Source: Scleromatobacter humisilvae
GTDB taxonomy: Bacteria; Pseudomonadota; Gammaproteobacteria; Burkholderiales; Burkholderiaceae_C
Length of the DNA stretch: 64,000 nucleotides
Assembly: GCF_023231945.1 (NCBI RefSeq)
Contig: NZ_JAJLJH010000003.1
Span: 124,001 to 188,000 of the forward strand
Direction: 5' to 3'
Shown here in pieces: positions 34,504 through 41,978 of this stretch. The position numbers and the translations under genes are program-made. The notes under the pieces were generated by a model. That model did not search any database. It had not been told where the DNA came from and saw nothing but the letters and a program-made list of their open reading frames with translations. Each line of letters opens with the position of its first letter. Positions within the stretch are counted from its first letter, which is position 1.

Positions 34504-35162
34504 CGCGGGCCGCGTCGCTTCGCACCGCCACGACGCCCGGCGAGGCGCTCGCCGTCGTCGCGTTGTGCTTCGGATGGCCCATCCTGCTGTCGGTGCAGGC
34601 CGTCATGGCCGGCTTCCCGGTGCGCCAGGGCGGCTTCGACGACCTCGGTGCGCTGAGCATCGTGATCTACGAGATCGCCTTCGCGCTGGTGGCCGTCACC
34701 CTGCTGCGCTCGCGCGGCTACGACGTCGCGAGCCTGCGGCCACGGCCGACATGGGTCGACAGCGGCCTCGGGCTGGTTCTCGCGCTGGCCGCCGGAATGG
34801 CGGGCATGCTCGCGATGGCCGCCTTCAGCGCGGGCCAGCCGGAGCAGCCGATCGCGGACATGATGCGGCGCTCGACCATCGGGGCACCGATGGTGCTGCT
34901 GATGGCCGTCGTCAACGGCACGTTCGAGGAGGTCTTCCTGCTCGGATTCCTGATGCGCGGGCTGAAGGAGCGCGGACTGTCGATCGCGCTGGGCACGATG
35001 ATGCTGGTGCGCGTGTCCTATCACCTGTACCAGGGCCCGCTCGGCGCCTGCTACGTGTTCGGCGTCGGCCTGGTCTTCGGGCTGTTCTATGCGCGCACCG
35101 GACGCTTGTGGCCGGCGGTGCTCGCCCACATGATGTGGGACATCGTTCCCTTCCTGCGCTGA
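34500..35162 (+). CDS. CPBP-family intramembrane metalloprotease
   Basis: The GTG at 34500 has GAGG seven bases upstream and gives 220 residues. An upstream in-frame ATG (34341) would add 53 residues that overlap the divergent gap. About seven helices carry the CPBP (Abi/Rce1-like) motifs: F-E-E-V near residue 143, a Y-H in the R-V-S-Y-H-L-Y segment, and H-M-M-W-D near the end. The Arg normally following the Glu pair (E-E-x3-R) is replaced by hydrophobic residues, so activity is not certain. It diverges from the deacetylase-caspase lipoprotein. Confidence 0.82.
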   Translation: MTRAASLRTATTPGEALAVVALCFGWPILLSVQAVMAGFPVRQGGFDDLGALSIVIYEIAFALVAVTLLRSRGYDVASLRPRPTWVDSGLGLVLALAAGMAGMLAMAAFSAGQPEQPIADMMRRSTIGAPMVLLMAVVNGTFEEVFLLGFLMRGLKERGLSIALGTMMLVRVSYHLYQGPLGACYVFGVGLVFGLFYARTGRLWPAVLAHMMWDIVPFLR

Positions 35163-35184
35163 TCCGTTCCCAAGGAGCCAACCC

Positions 35185-35220
35185 ATGACCTCGTCTGCCA
35201 TCGCCCGGAGCCTGCCGTGA
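35185..35220 (+). CDS. Possible 11-residue leader ORF before the reductase
   Basis: A strong AAGGAG is followed by ATG at 35185 and an 11-codon frame (M-T-S-S-A-I-A-R-S-L-P). It ends in a TGA that overlaps the GTG start at 35217. This is the same GTGA arrangement as the leader before the CPBP gene. It is likely a coupling leader or a decayed start. Confidence 0.3.
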   Translation: MTSSAIARSLP

Positions 35221-36251
35221 GCGGCGAACTCGTCCTCGTCACCGGCGGCTCGGGCTTCATCGCCACGCACTGCATCCTGCAGCTGCTCGCGGCCGGCCAC
35301 CGCGTGCGCACAACGGTGCGGTCGCTCAAGCGCGAGCCCGAGGTGCGCGCCACGCTGAAGGCCGCGGGCGCCGATGCGGGCGACCGGCTGGCCTTCTTCG
35401 CCGCCGACCTCACCGCCGACGCCGGCTGGGCCGCGGCCGCGGCTGGCTGCGACTTCGTGCAGCACGTGGCCTCGCCGTTCCCGATCAACGTGCCCAGGCA
35501 CGAGGACGAGTTGATCGTCCCCGCGCGCGAGGGCGCGCTGCGCGTGCTGCGCGCGGCGCGCGACGCGGGCGTGAAGCGCGTGGTGCAGACCTCGTCGTTC
35601 GCGGCGGTCGGCTACGGCCATCCGCAGATGCCGCGTCCGTTCAACGAGCACGACTGGACCCACGTCGACGGCCCCGGCCTGACGGCCTACGCGAAGTCCA
35701 AGACGCTGGCCGAGCGCGCCGCGTGGGACTTCATGGCGCGCGAGGGCGGCGCGATGGAGCTGGCCGTCGTCAATCCGGTCGGCGTGTTCGGCCCGGTGCT
35801 GGGCGCGGACTTCAGCACGTCGATCGAGATCGTCAAGCGCCTGATGGACGGCGCGGTGCCCGCGCTGCCGCGCATCACGTTCGGCGTAGTCGACGTGCGC
35901 GACGTCGCCGACCTGCACCTGAAGGCCATGACGGCGCCCGAGGCCGCCGGCGAGCGCTTCCTCGCGGTGGCCGGCGACTTCCTGTCGATGCACGACATCG
36001 CGATGGTGCTGAAGAACCGCCTGGGCGACGCAGCGCGGCGCGTGCCCACGCGCGAGCTGCCGGACTGGCTCGTGCGCACCGTGGCGCTGGTCGACAAGTC
36101 GGCCGGCCAGATCGTGCCCGAACTGGGCAAGCGAAAGAACGCCACCAGCGAGAAGGCGCGCCGCACCCTCGGCTGGTCGCCGCGTTCGGCCGAGGACGCG
36201 CTCGTGGCCACTGCCGAGAGCCTCGCGCGGCTCGGGCTGCTCAAGCGCTGA
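35217..36251 (+). CDS. NAD(P)-dependent epimerase/dihydroflavonol-reductase-like protein
   Basis: The 344-residue product begins at GTG with GGAG six bases upstream. It is an extended SDR: V-T-G-G-S-G-F-I-A nucleotide motif at residues 8-16, T-S-S-F-A-A-V catalytic Ser region and Y-A-K-S-K active-site Tyr/Lys. The V-A-S-P-F segment is typical of dihydroflavonol 4-reductase/aldehyde-reductase-like enzymes. It probably reduces an aldehyde or ketone; the substrate is unknown. The following gene starts five bases after its stop. Confidence 0.88.
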   Translation: MSGELVLVTGGSGFIATHCILQLLAAGHRVRTTVRSLKREPEVRATLKAAGADAGDRLAFFAADLTADAGWAAAAAGCDFVQHVASPFPINVPRHEDELIVPAREGALRVLRAARDAGVKRVVQTSSFAAVGYGHPQMPRPFNEHDWTHVDGPGLTAYAKSKTLAERAAWDFMAREGGAMELAVVNPVGVFGPVLGADFSTSIEIVKRLMDGAVPALPRITFGVVDVRDVADLHLKAMTAPEAAGERFLAVAGDFLSMHDIAMVLKNRLGDAARRVPTRELPDWLVRTVALVDKSAGQIVPELGKRKNATSEKARRTLGWSPRSAEDALVATAESLARLGLLKR

Positions 36252-36256
36252 CGACG

Positions 36257-36757
36257 ATGAAGCTGGCCATCAACATCGCGTTCGGCGTCGCCGTGTGCGC
36301 GGCCGTGCTGTATGCGTTCTGGCACTGGTTCGGCGTGTTCGGGCTGGTCTACGCGATGCCGGTGCTGGCGATCCTCGGCAAGTCGATCGTCGAGATCGTC
36401 ACCGGCTTCCCGCGCTTCGCGCAGCGCCTGGCGCTGCGCAAGGTCGCCGGCCGCTACTACGAGTTCCGCGGCCGCGCGATGGACATCCACATCGACGCCG
36501 ATGCCCGCTGCTGGGTCGCCACCGCCGACGCGCGCAAGGTCGCGGCGCTGCCGGCCGACGCCGTCCTCAAGCGCATGGCGCCGCTGGAATGCCGCGAGCT
36601 GGGCGACCCGGTGCAATGGCGCATGACGACGGAAGGGCTGGCGCAGGTGCTCGCGAAGTCGACCGACGCGGACGTCGCGAAGTTCCGCACGTGGCTCGAG
36701 GTCGAGGTGGCGCGGCCCGCGCGCAATCGCCGCGACGGACGCAAGGTGCCGGCCTAG
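36257..36757 (+). CDS. Hypothetical protein with N-terminal membrane helices
   Basis: The 166-residue product has two close hydrophobic helices (about residues 4-50), then a soluble domain with the R-A-M-D-I-H-I-D-A-D motif and a C-terminal basic tail. I do not recognise a named family. It is probably co-transcribed with the reductase and overlaps the convergent MFS gene by four bases. Confidence 0.65.
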   Translation: MKLAINIAFGVAVCAAVLYAFWHWFGVFGLVYAMPVLAILGKSIVEIVTGFPRFAQRLALRKVAGRYYEFRGRAMDIHIDADARCWVATADARKVAALPADAVLKRMAPLECRELGDPVQWRMTTEGLAQVLAKSTDADVAKFRTWLEVEVARPARNRRDGRKVPA

Positions 36758-37992
36758 GCGTGGGCTTCGCCGCGCGCGCGCATGCGCCGCTGCATCCACA
36801 GCGAGGCCCCGAACACCGCGATGCCGCCGAAGGCGAGCAGCACGCCGACCCAGCCGGTGGACGTCCAGCCGTGGCCGGTCGCGATCGCCACGCCGCCCAG
36901 CCAGGCGCCGAGCGCGTTGGCCGTGTTGAAGGCCGAGTGATTCAGGGCCGCGGCCAGCGTCTGCGCGTCGCCAGCGGTGTCCATCAGGCGGATCTGCAAC
37001 GCCGGCCCGATCGCGACGATGGTGCCCAGCAGGAACACGTTGACGCAGATCGCGATCGTGTACGGCGCGGTGAACGGGATCGCGGCCAGCACCAGCACGC
37101 TCCACGCGAGCAGCCAGCCGATGGTGGGCATCAGCGCCTTGTCGGCCAGCCGCGCGCCGGCGAGGTTGCCGAGCACCATGCCCAGGCCGAACAGCGCGAG
37201 CACCAGCGGCACGCTGTCGACGGACAAGCCGGTGACCTCGGTCAGCAGCGGCTTGACGTAGCTGAAGACGGCGAACAGGCCGCCGAAGCCGATCGCCGAG
37301 ATGCCGAGAGTGAGCCAGACCTGCGGCCGCGCCAGCGCGCCGAGTTCGCGCAGCGGGCTCGCGCCGTGCGCGGCGGGAACGTCCGGCACGCCGCGGCGGA
37401 TCAGCGCGCAGGCCAGTGCCGCGATGGCGCCGACCAGCACGAACGCCGCGCGCCAGCCCAGGTGCTGGCCCAGCCACGCGGCCAGCGGCACGCCCGCCAG
37501 CGTCGCCAGCGTCAGGCCCGACATCACGAGGCCGACCGCGCTGGCGCGCCGGTTCGGCGGCGCCAGCGACGCCGCCATCAACGCGGCGACGCCGAAGTAG
37601 GTGCCGTGCGGCAGGCCGGTCATCAGCCGCAGCAGGTTCATCGTGACGTAGCCCGGCGCGCAGGCGCTGGCGAAGTTGCCGGCGGCGAACAGCGCCATCA
37701 GCGCGATGAGTAGCGCGCGACGCGGCCACTCGGCGGCGAGCACGGCCAGCACCGGCGCGCCGATCACGACGCCCATCGCGTAGGCCGTGATGACGTGGCC
37801 GGCCTGCGGGATCGTCACGCCAAGATCCTGCGCGACCTCGGGCAGCAGCCCCATGATCACGAACTCGCCGGTGCCGATCGCGAAGCTGCCGACGCCCAGC
37901 GCCCACACCGCCGGCCAGAAGTGGCGCTCGCGATCGGAGGCGGCGTCGGGAGTCGACACCGCGTCGGGCAGGACGGACGTGGCGGAGGTCAT
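36754..37992 (-). CDS. MFS transporter, DHA1 (AraJ/CmlA-like) exporter
   Basis: The 412-residue product has twelve predicted helices. It shows the DHA1 signatures: the G-T-G-E-F-V-I-M-G-L-L-P-E start of helix 1, a cytoplasmic loop after helix 2 and the G-x-x-x-G-P-x-x-G-like motif in helix 5. It closely resembles sugar- or drug-efflux members such as AraJ/YdhP. An in-frame ATG 11 codons upstream (38025) is possible; neither start has a clear ribosome site. The substrate cannot be assigned. Confidence 0.88.
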   Translation of the reverse strand: MTSATSVLPDAVSTPDAASDRERHFWPAVWALGVGSFAIGTGEFVIMGLLPEVAQDLGVTIPQAGHVITAYAMGVVIGAPVLAVLAAEWPRRALLIALMALFAAGNFASACAPGYVTMNLLRLMTGLPHGTYFGVAALMAASLAPPNRRASAVGLVMSGLTLATLAGVPLAAWLGQHLGWRAAFVLVGAIAALACALIRRGVPDVPAAHGASPLRELGALARPQVWLTLGISAIGFGGLFAVFSYVKPLLTEVTGLSVDSVPLVLALFGLGMVLGNLAGARLADKALMPTIGWLLAWSVLVLAAIPFTAPYTIAICVNVFLLGTIVAIGPALQIRLMDTAGDAQTLAAALNHSAFNTANALGAWLGGVAIATGHGWTSTGWVGVLLAFGGIAVFGASLWMQRRMRARGEAHA

Positions 37993-38155
37993 GGGCGGCG
38001 AGCGTGCGGAAACGGTTCCATCCATTGTGCTGCGGCGCAGCAAGCCGTGCCGGCGGCGGGTCTCTCGCCGCCTGGCGAACGGTTCAGCATGTGGATCGAT
38101 GCCGCGCGGCATGTGGCTTGCCGACTGGTTCGACCGAATCCTGCTGGAGCATGCA

Positions 38156-38947
38156 ATGACCGCTGAAGACCGCTGCGAACTGGGCAAGGCCCCCGGCCCG
38201 AATGCCCGCAAGGCGGGCGACCGCGTGCCCGACGTGACGTTCCGCCTGCGCCGCGGTCCGGAATGGATCGAGACGTCCACCGAGAAGATCTTCGGCGGCC
38301 GCACGGTGGTCGTGTTCTCGCTGCCGGGCGCGTTCACGCCGACGTGCTCGTCCATGCACCTGCCGCGCTACGAGGAGCTGGCCCCGCAGTTCGAGAGGCT
38401 GGGCGTCGACGAGATCGTCTGCGTCGCCGTCAACGATCCGTTCGTGATGGAGGAATGGGGCCGCAACGAATCGGCCGACAAGGTGCACCTGCTGCCCGAC
38501 GGCAACGCCGCGTTCACGCGCGGCATGGGCATGCTGGTCGACAAGAGCGACCTCAACTTCGGCGCGCGCTCGTGGCGCTACTCGATGCTGGTGCGCGATG
38601 GCGTCATCGACAAGCTCTTCGTCGAGCCGGACAAGCCGGGCGATCCGTTCGAGGTCTCGGACGCCGACACGATGCTGCGCTGGCTCGACCCGAAGGCGCC
38701 GCGGCCGGACGAGATCGCGATGCTGAGCCGCGAGGGCTGCGAGTTCTGCGCCCGCGTGAAGTCCGCGTTCGCGGAGGCCGGCGTCGCCTACACCGACATC
38801 TCGCTGCCGCCGTTGCAACGCGCCCGCGCGCTGCGCGCGATCACGGGCGCGCAGACGACGCCGCAGGTGTTCGTCAACGGCAAGCTGGTCGGCGATTCCG
38901 AGGCGACGCTGAAGTGGCTCGCCTCACGCGGCCAGCCAGGCGCGTAG
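38156..38947 (+). CDS. Peroxiredoxin-glutaredoxin hybrid (Prx5-Grx)
   Basis: The 263-residue product starts at ATG 38156, seven bases after GGAG. Residues 1-175 are a Prx5-type peroxiredoxin with peroxidatic Cys64 in G-A-F-T-P-T-C-S. Residues 185-260 are a glutaredoxin with Cys195-x2-Cys198 and the T-T-P-Q-V-F-V-N-G cis-Pro loop. Hybrid enzymes of this type reduce peroxides with glutathione without a separate reductant. The last 24 bases overlap the convergent hydrolase gene. Confidence 0.95.
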   Translation: MTAEDRCELGKAPGPNARKAGDRVPDVTFRLRRGPEWIETSTEKIFGGRTVVVFSLPGAFTPTCSSMHLPRYEELAPQFERLGVDEIVCVAVNDPFVMEEWGRNESADKVHLLPDGNAAFTRGMGMLVDKSDLNFGARSWRYSMLVRDGVIDKLFVEPDKPGDPFEVSDADTMLRWLDPKAPRPDEIAMLSREGCEFCARVKSAFAEAGVAYTDISLPPLQRARALRAITGAQTTPQVFVNGKLVGDSEATLKWLASRGQPGA

Positions 38948-40192
38948 CTGCTCGAAGACCTCGGGGCTGGACAGCAGCTGCATGTGGTTGGTCTGCTCGA
39001 ACACGCGCTGGCGTCCGGGCAGGAACTTCAGCGTGCGCTTCGCGAGCCGGTGCTTGCCCAGCGCGCTCGCCACGGGCACCAGGCCGTCGCCCAGCAGCTT
39101 GTCCTTGATGTCGCCCTCGCTCGCCCACGTGCCCGCGATCGCGAAGCAGCGCGGGCCGGCCGGCAGCGGCACGGCCAGGCGCCGGTCGGTCGCGCCTTCG
39201 AAGCGGTCGCCGCCGAGCCAGTCCTCGTCGACGACGTTGCCGTGGCGCAGGTCGGTGATGCCGGCGCTGCGCAGCTTGGCCAGGCGGCCGAACGGGCCGG
39301 CGTAGGGCGTCGCGCTGAGCAGCATGTCGACGCCCTGGCCCGCGCGTTCCAGCGGCGCGCCGTGGTGCGGCGTGCCCAGGCAGGCGAGGTCGTCGAGGCG
39401 ATCGGGCCAGTGCTGCTTCGCGCCTCGGCCGTAGTGCAGCGCGCTGCGCGCCACGAGGCCGCCCATGCTGTGCCCGACGATCGCGAAGCGCGATATCGGT
39501 CGTGGCCATTGCTCGAGCAGCTGTTCGAGTTGATTGGCCAGCGCGCGGCCGTTGGTCGACACATGCAGGCCGCTGTCGTAGTGCAGGTAGACCGGCGTGA
39601 AGCCGAGCGCGGCGGCGAGCGCCTCGCCGTGGTCGTGCCCGTTCGATCGACGCCACTGCAGGTCGTTCATGCACAGTCCGTGGATCAGCACGAGCAGCTT
39701 CTCGCCGGCATCGGGCAGCGCCTCGGCGAGCGCGTCGCGCTGCAGCGCCAGCGCGCGGCCGCCACGGCGGAACGCCATGCGGATCGCGAGCGGATTCGCC
39801 GTCCTTGCGAGATGGTCGCCCAGCACGCCGTTGAGCGCGGCGAGCACGGCTTCGCGTTCGGGCGAGGGCAGCGTGGTGCGCTCGCCGAGCACCGGCGTGA
39901 GCGCGCCCAGCAGCGTGTCGACGCTGCCGCCCACCGCGCGCGTGACGCCGCGCACGGTCTTGTAGACGAGCCCCGTGATGCCGCGCGTGCGCCCGTCGGC
40001 GGGCCCCGGCAGGCCCGGCATGCTGGCGATGCGCGCGTGCACGGCCTCGACGAGGTCGGTCAGGCCGGTCGTCGCCTCGGTGGCGAGCTTCGCGGCGCCG
40101 CGCAGCGCGCGCGCGTGCGAGGCGGCCTCGGCGGCGCTGGGGCCGTCGTCTTGGTCGTCGGGAGGACGTGGAGCGCTTGTTGAACGAGGCAT
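38924..40192 (-). CDS. Lipase-like alpha/beta hydrolase
   Basis: The 422-residue product has an N-terminal helical region of about 110 residues and then an alpha/beta hydrolase core. The oxyanion strand is L-V-L-I-H-G-L, and the nucleophile elbow G-H-S-M-G-G has Ser242. A G-T-P-H-H-G-A-P loop is typical of PGAP1/triacylglycerol-lipase-like enzymes, and a C-terminal His sits in T-N-H-M-Q-L-L. There is no signal peptide, so it is probably cytoplasmic or membrane-associated. Substrate unknown. Confidence 0.85.
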   Translation of the reverse strand: MPRSTSAPRPPDDQDDGPSAAEAASHARALRGAAKLATEATTGLTDLVEAVHARIASMPGLPGPADGRTRGITGLVYKTVRGVTRAVGGSVDTLLGALTPVLGERTTLPSPEREAVLAALNGVLGDHLARTANPLAIRMAFRRGGRALALQRDALAEALPDAGEKLLVLIHGLCMNDLQWRRSNGHDHGEALAAALGFTPVYLHYDSGLHVSTNGRALANQLEQLLEQWPRPISRFAIVGHSMGGLVARSALHYGRGAKQHWPDRLDDLACLGTPHHGAPLERAGQGVDMLLSATPYAGPFGRLAKLRSAGITDLRHGNVVDEDWLGGDRFEGATDRRLAVPLPAGPRCFAIAGTWASEGDIKDKLLGDGLVPVASALGKHRLAKRTLKFLPGRQRVFEQTNHMQLLSSPEVFEQLRAWLAA

Positions 40193-40391
40193 GGGCACAG
40201 TGTGCCAGCCGTTCGAAGAAGGCCCGCCCGTCGGATCGGCGTGGCGCCCACAGGGAGGCTTGAACGTCCGGTTCGACCCGACACCGCGTGCAACGCGGCC
40301 ACGCGGGCGGCAAGTGCCGCGGCGAACGCCGCGACGCACCGGATTGTCGAGGGACACCCCTTCGCCACCCTGAAGCGAGGCATAAGCCAGA

Positions 40392-41978
40392 ATGCTCGCC
40401 ATGACGAACATCAACCTCTTCCGCAACCGTCCCGTCGCCGTCATCGGCGCCGGCGTGATGGGCATCGGCATCGTCCAGGTGGCGCTGCTGGCCGGCCACC
40501 CCGTGCACCTGTTCGACGTGCGCGAAGGCGCGGCCGCGGCCGCCGCCGAGCAGCTGGCCGCGACGCTGGCCAGGCTGGCCGACAAGGGCAAGCTGACGCC
40601 CGAGGACGTCGCCTCGGCGCGCGCGCGCCTGCATGTCGCATCGTCGCTGAACGAGCTGCGCGACGCCGCGCTGGTGATCGAGGCGATCGTCGAGAACCTG
40701 GCCGTCAAGCAGGCGCTGATGCGCGACCTCGAGGCCATCGTCACGCACGACTGCGTGCTGGCGTCCAACACGTCGTCGCTGTCGATCACGGCCGTCGCGC
40801 GCGGGCTCGAGGTGCCGGGGCGCGTCGTGGGCATGCACTTCTTCAACCCGGTGCCGCTGATGCGGCTGGTGGAGGTCGTGTCCGGCCTCGCCACCGAGCC
40901 GGCCGTGGCCGACGCCATCCACATGCTCGCGGCCGACTGGGGCAAGACGGCGGTGCACGCGAAGTCGACTCCGGGCTTCATCGTCAATCGCATCGCGCGG
41001 CCGTTCTACGCCGAGACGCTGGCGCTGCTGCAGGAGCAGGCCGCGACGCCCGCGGTGCTCGACGCCTGCGTGCGCGGGGCAGGCTTTCGCATGGGCCCGT
41101 GCGAGCTGATGGACCTGATCGGCCACGACACCAACTTCGCGGTCACGCAGTCGGTCTACGAGGCCAATTTCTTCGACAAGCGCTACCAGCCCTCGCTGGT
41201 GCAGCGCGAGATGGTCGACGGCGGGCTGCTGGGACGCAAGTCGGGGCGCGGCTTCTACCGCTATCCCGAAGGCGCGGCCAAGACGAACGATGGCGAGGCC
41301 GAGGCGACGCCGCTGCCCGCGGTGCCGTTGGTGCTGCACGGCGCGGGCCCGGTCGCCGACCTGCTCGCTGCACGCCTGTCCGCGTCCGGACTGGGCTTCA
41401 CACGCGAGGCGGAAGGCGCCGGCGCCGAGACCAGCCTGCAGATCGGCGACGGCCGCCTGATGCTCACCGACGGCCGCTGCGCCGCCGAACGCGCGCACGC
41501 GTCGGGCGTCGACGACCTCGCGCTGTTCGACTGGCCGGTGGGGCCGGCCGCGGCCGGGGTGGCGACGCCCGTGGTCGCGCTGGCCTGGGCCCTCGCGCCG
41601 CAAGCCTCGGCCGAATTCGCGACGCGCGCCGCCGCGGTGCTGCGCGCGCTCGGCTGGCTGCCGCAACGCCTGGCGGACGTGCCGGGGCTCGTCGTCGCGC
41701 GCACCATCGCGATGCTGGTCAACGAGGCCAGCGACGCGGTGGAGCAGGGCGTGTGCGACGCGGCCGGCGCCGATGCGGCGATGACGCTGGGCGTCAACTA
41801 CCCGGCCGGGCCCTTCGCGTGGCTCGCGCTGTGGGGCGAATCAACGGTCGTCACGCTGCTCGACGCGCTCGACGCGGTCTATCGCGGCGAACGCTACCGC
41901 GTCAGCCCGCGGCTGCGCCGGGCGACGTTTGCGACGTCTGCGACGGCGGCGTCGACGGCACCGCCAGCGGCACGCTGA
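40392..41978 (+). CDS. 3-hydroxyacyl-CoA dehydrogenase (PaaH/PaaC-like)
   Basis: The 528-residue product has a Rossmann start G-A-G-V-M-G-I-G, the active-site His in G-M-H-F-F-N-P-V-P-L-M and N-T-S-S-L. It also has the first C-terminal domain G-F-I-V-N-R-I, followed by a second diverged copy (V-A-R-T-I-A-M-L-V-N-E). This double C-terminal layout and length fit PaaH-type 3-hydroxyadipyl-CoA dehydrogenases of phenylacetate breakdown, but no paa genes are nearby, so the acyl chain is uncertain. ATG 40401 is an alternative start. The 3' end overlaps the convergent kinase gene by 77 bases. Confidence 0.88.
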   Translation: MLAMTNINLFRNRPVAVIGAGVMGIGIVQVALLAGHPVHLFDVREGAAAAAAEQLAATLARLADKGKLTPEDVASARARLHVASSLNELRDAALVIEAIVENLAVKQALMRDLEAIVTHDCVLASNTSSLSITAVARGLEVPGRVVGMHFFNPVPLMRLVEVVSGLATEPAVADAIHMLAADWGKTAVHAKSTPGFIVNRIARPFYAETLALLQEQAATPAVLDACVRGAGFRMGPCELMDLIGHDTNFAVTQSVYEANFFDKRYQPSLVQREMVDGGLLGRKSGRGFYRYPEGAAKTNDGEAEATPLPAVPLVLHGAGPVADLLAARLSASGLGFTREAEGAGAETSLQIGDGRLMLTDGRCAAERAHASGVDDLALFDWPVGPAAAGVATPVVALAWALAPQASAEFATRAAAVLRALGWLPQRLADVPGLVVARTIAMLVNEASDAVEQGVCDAAGADAAMTLGVNYPAGPFAWLALWGESTVVTLLDALDAVYRGERYRVSPRLRRATFATSATAASTAPPAAR

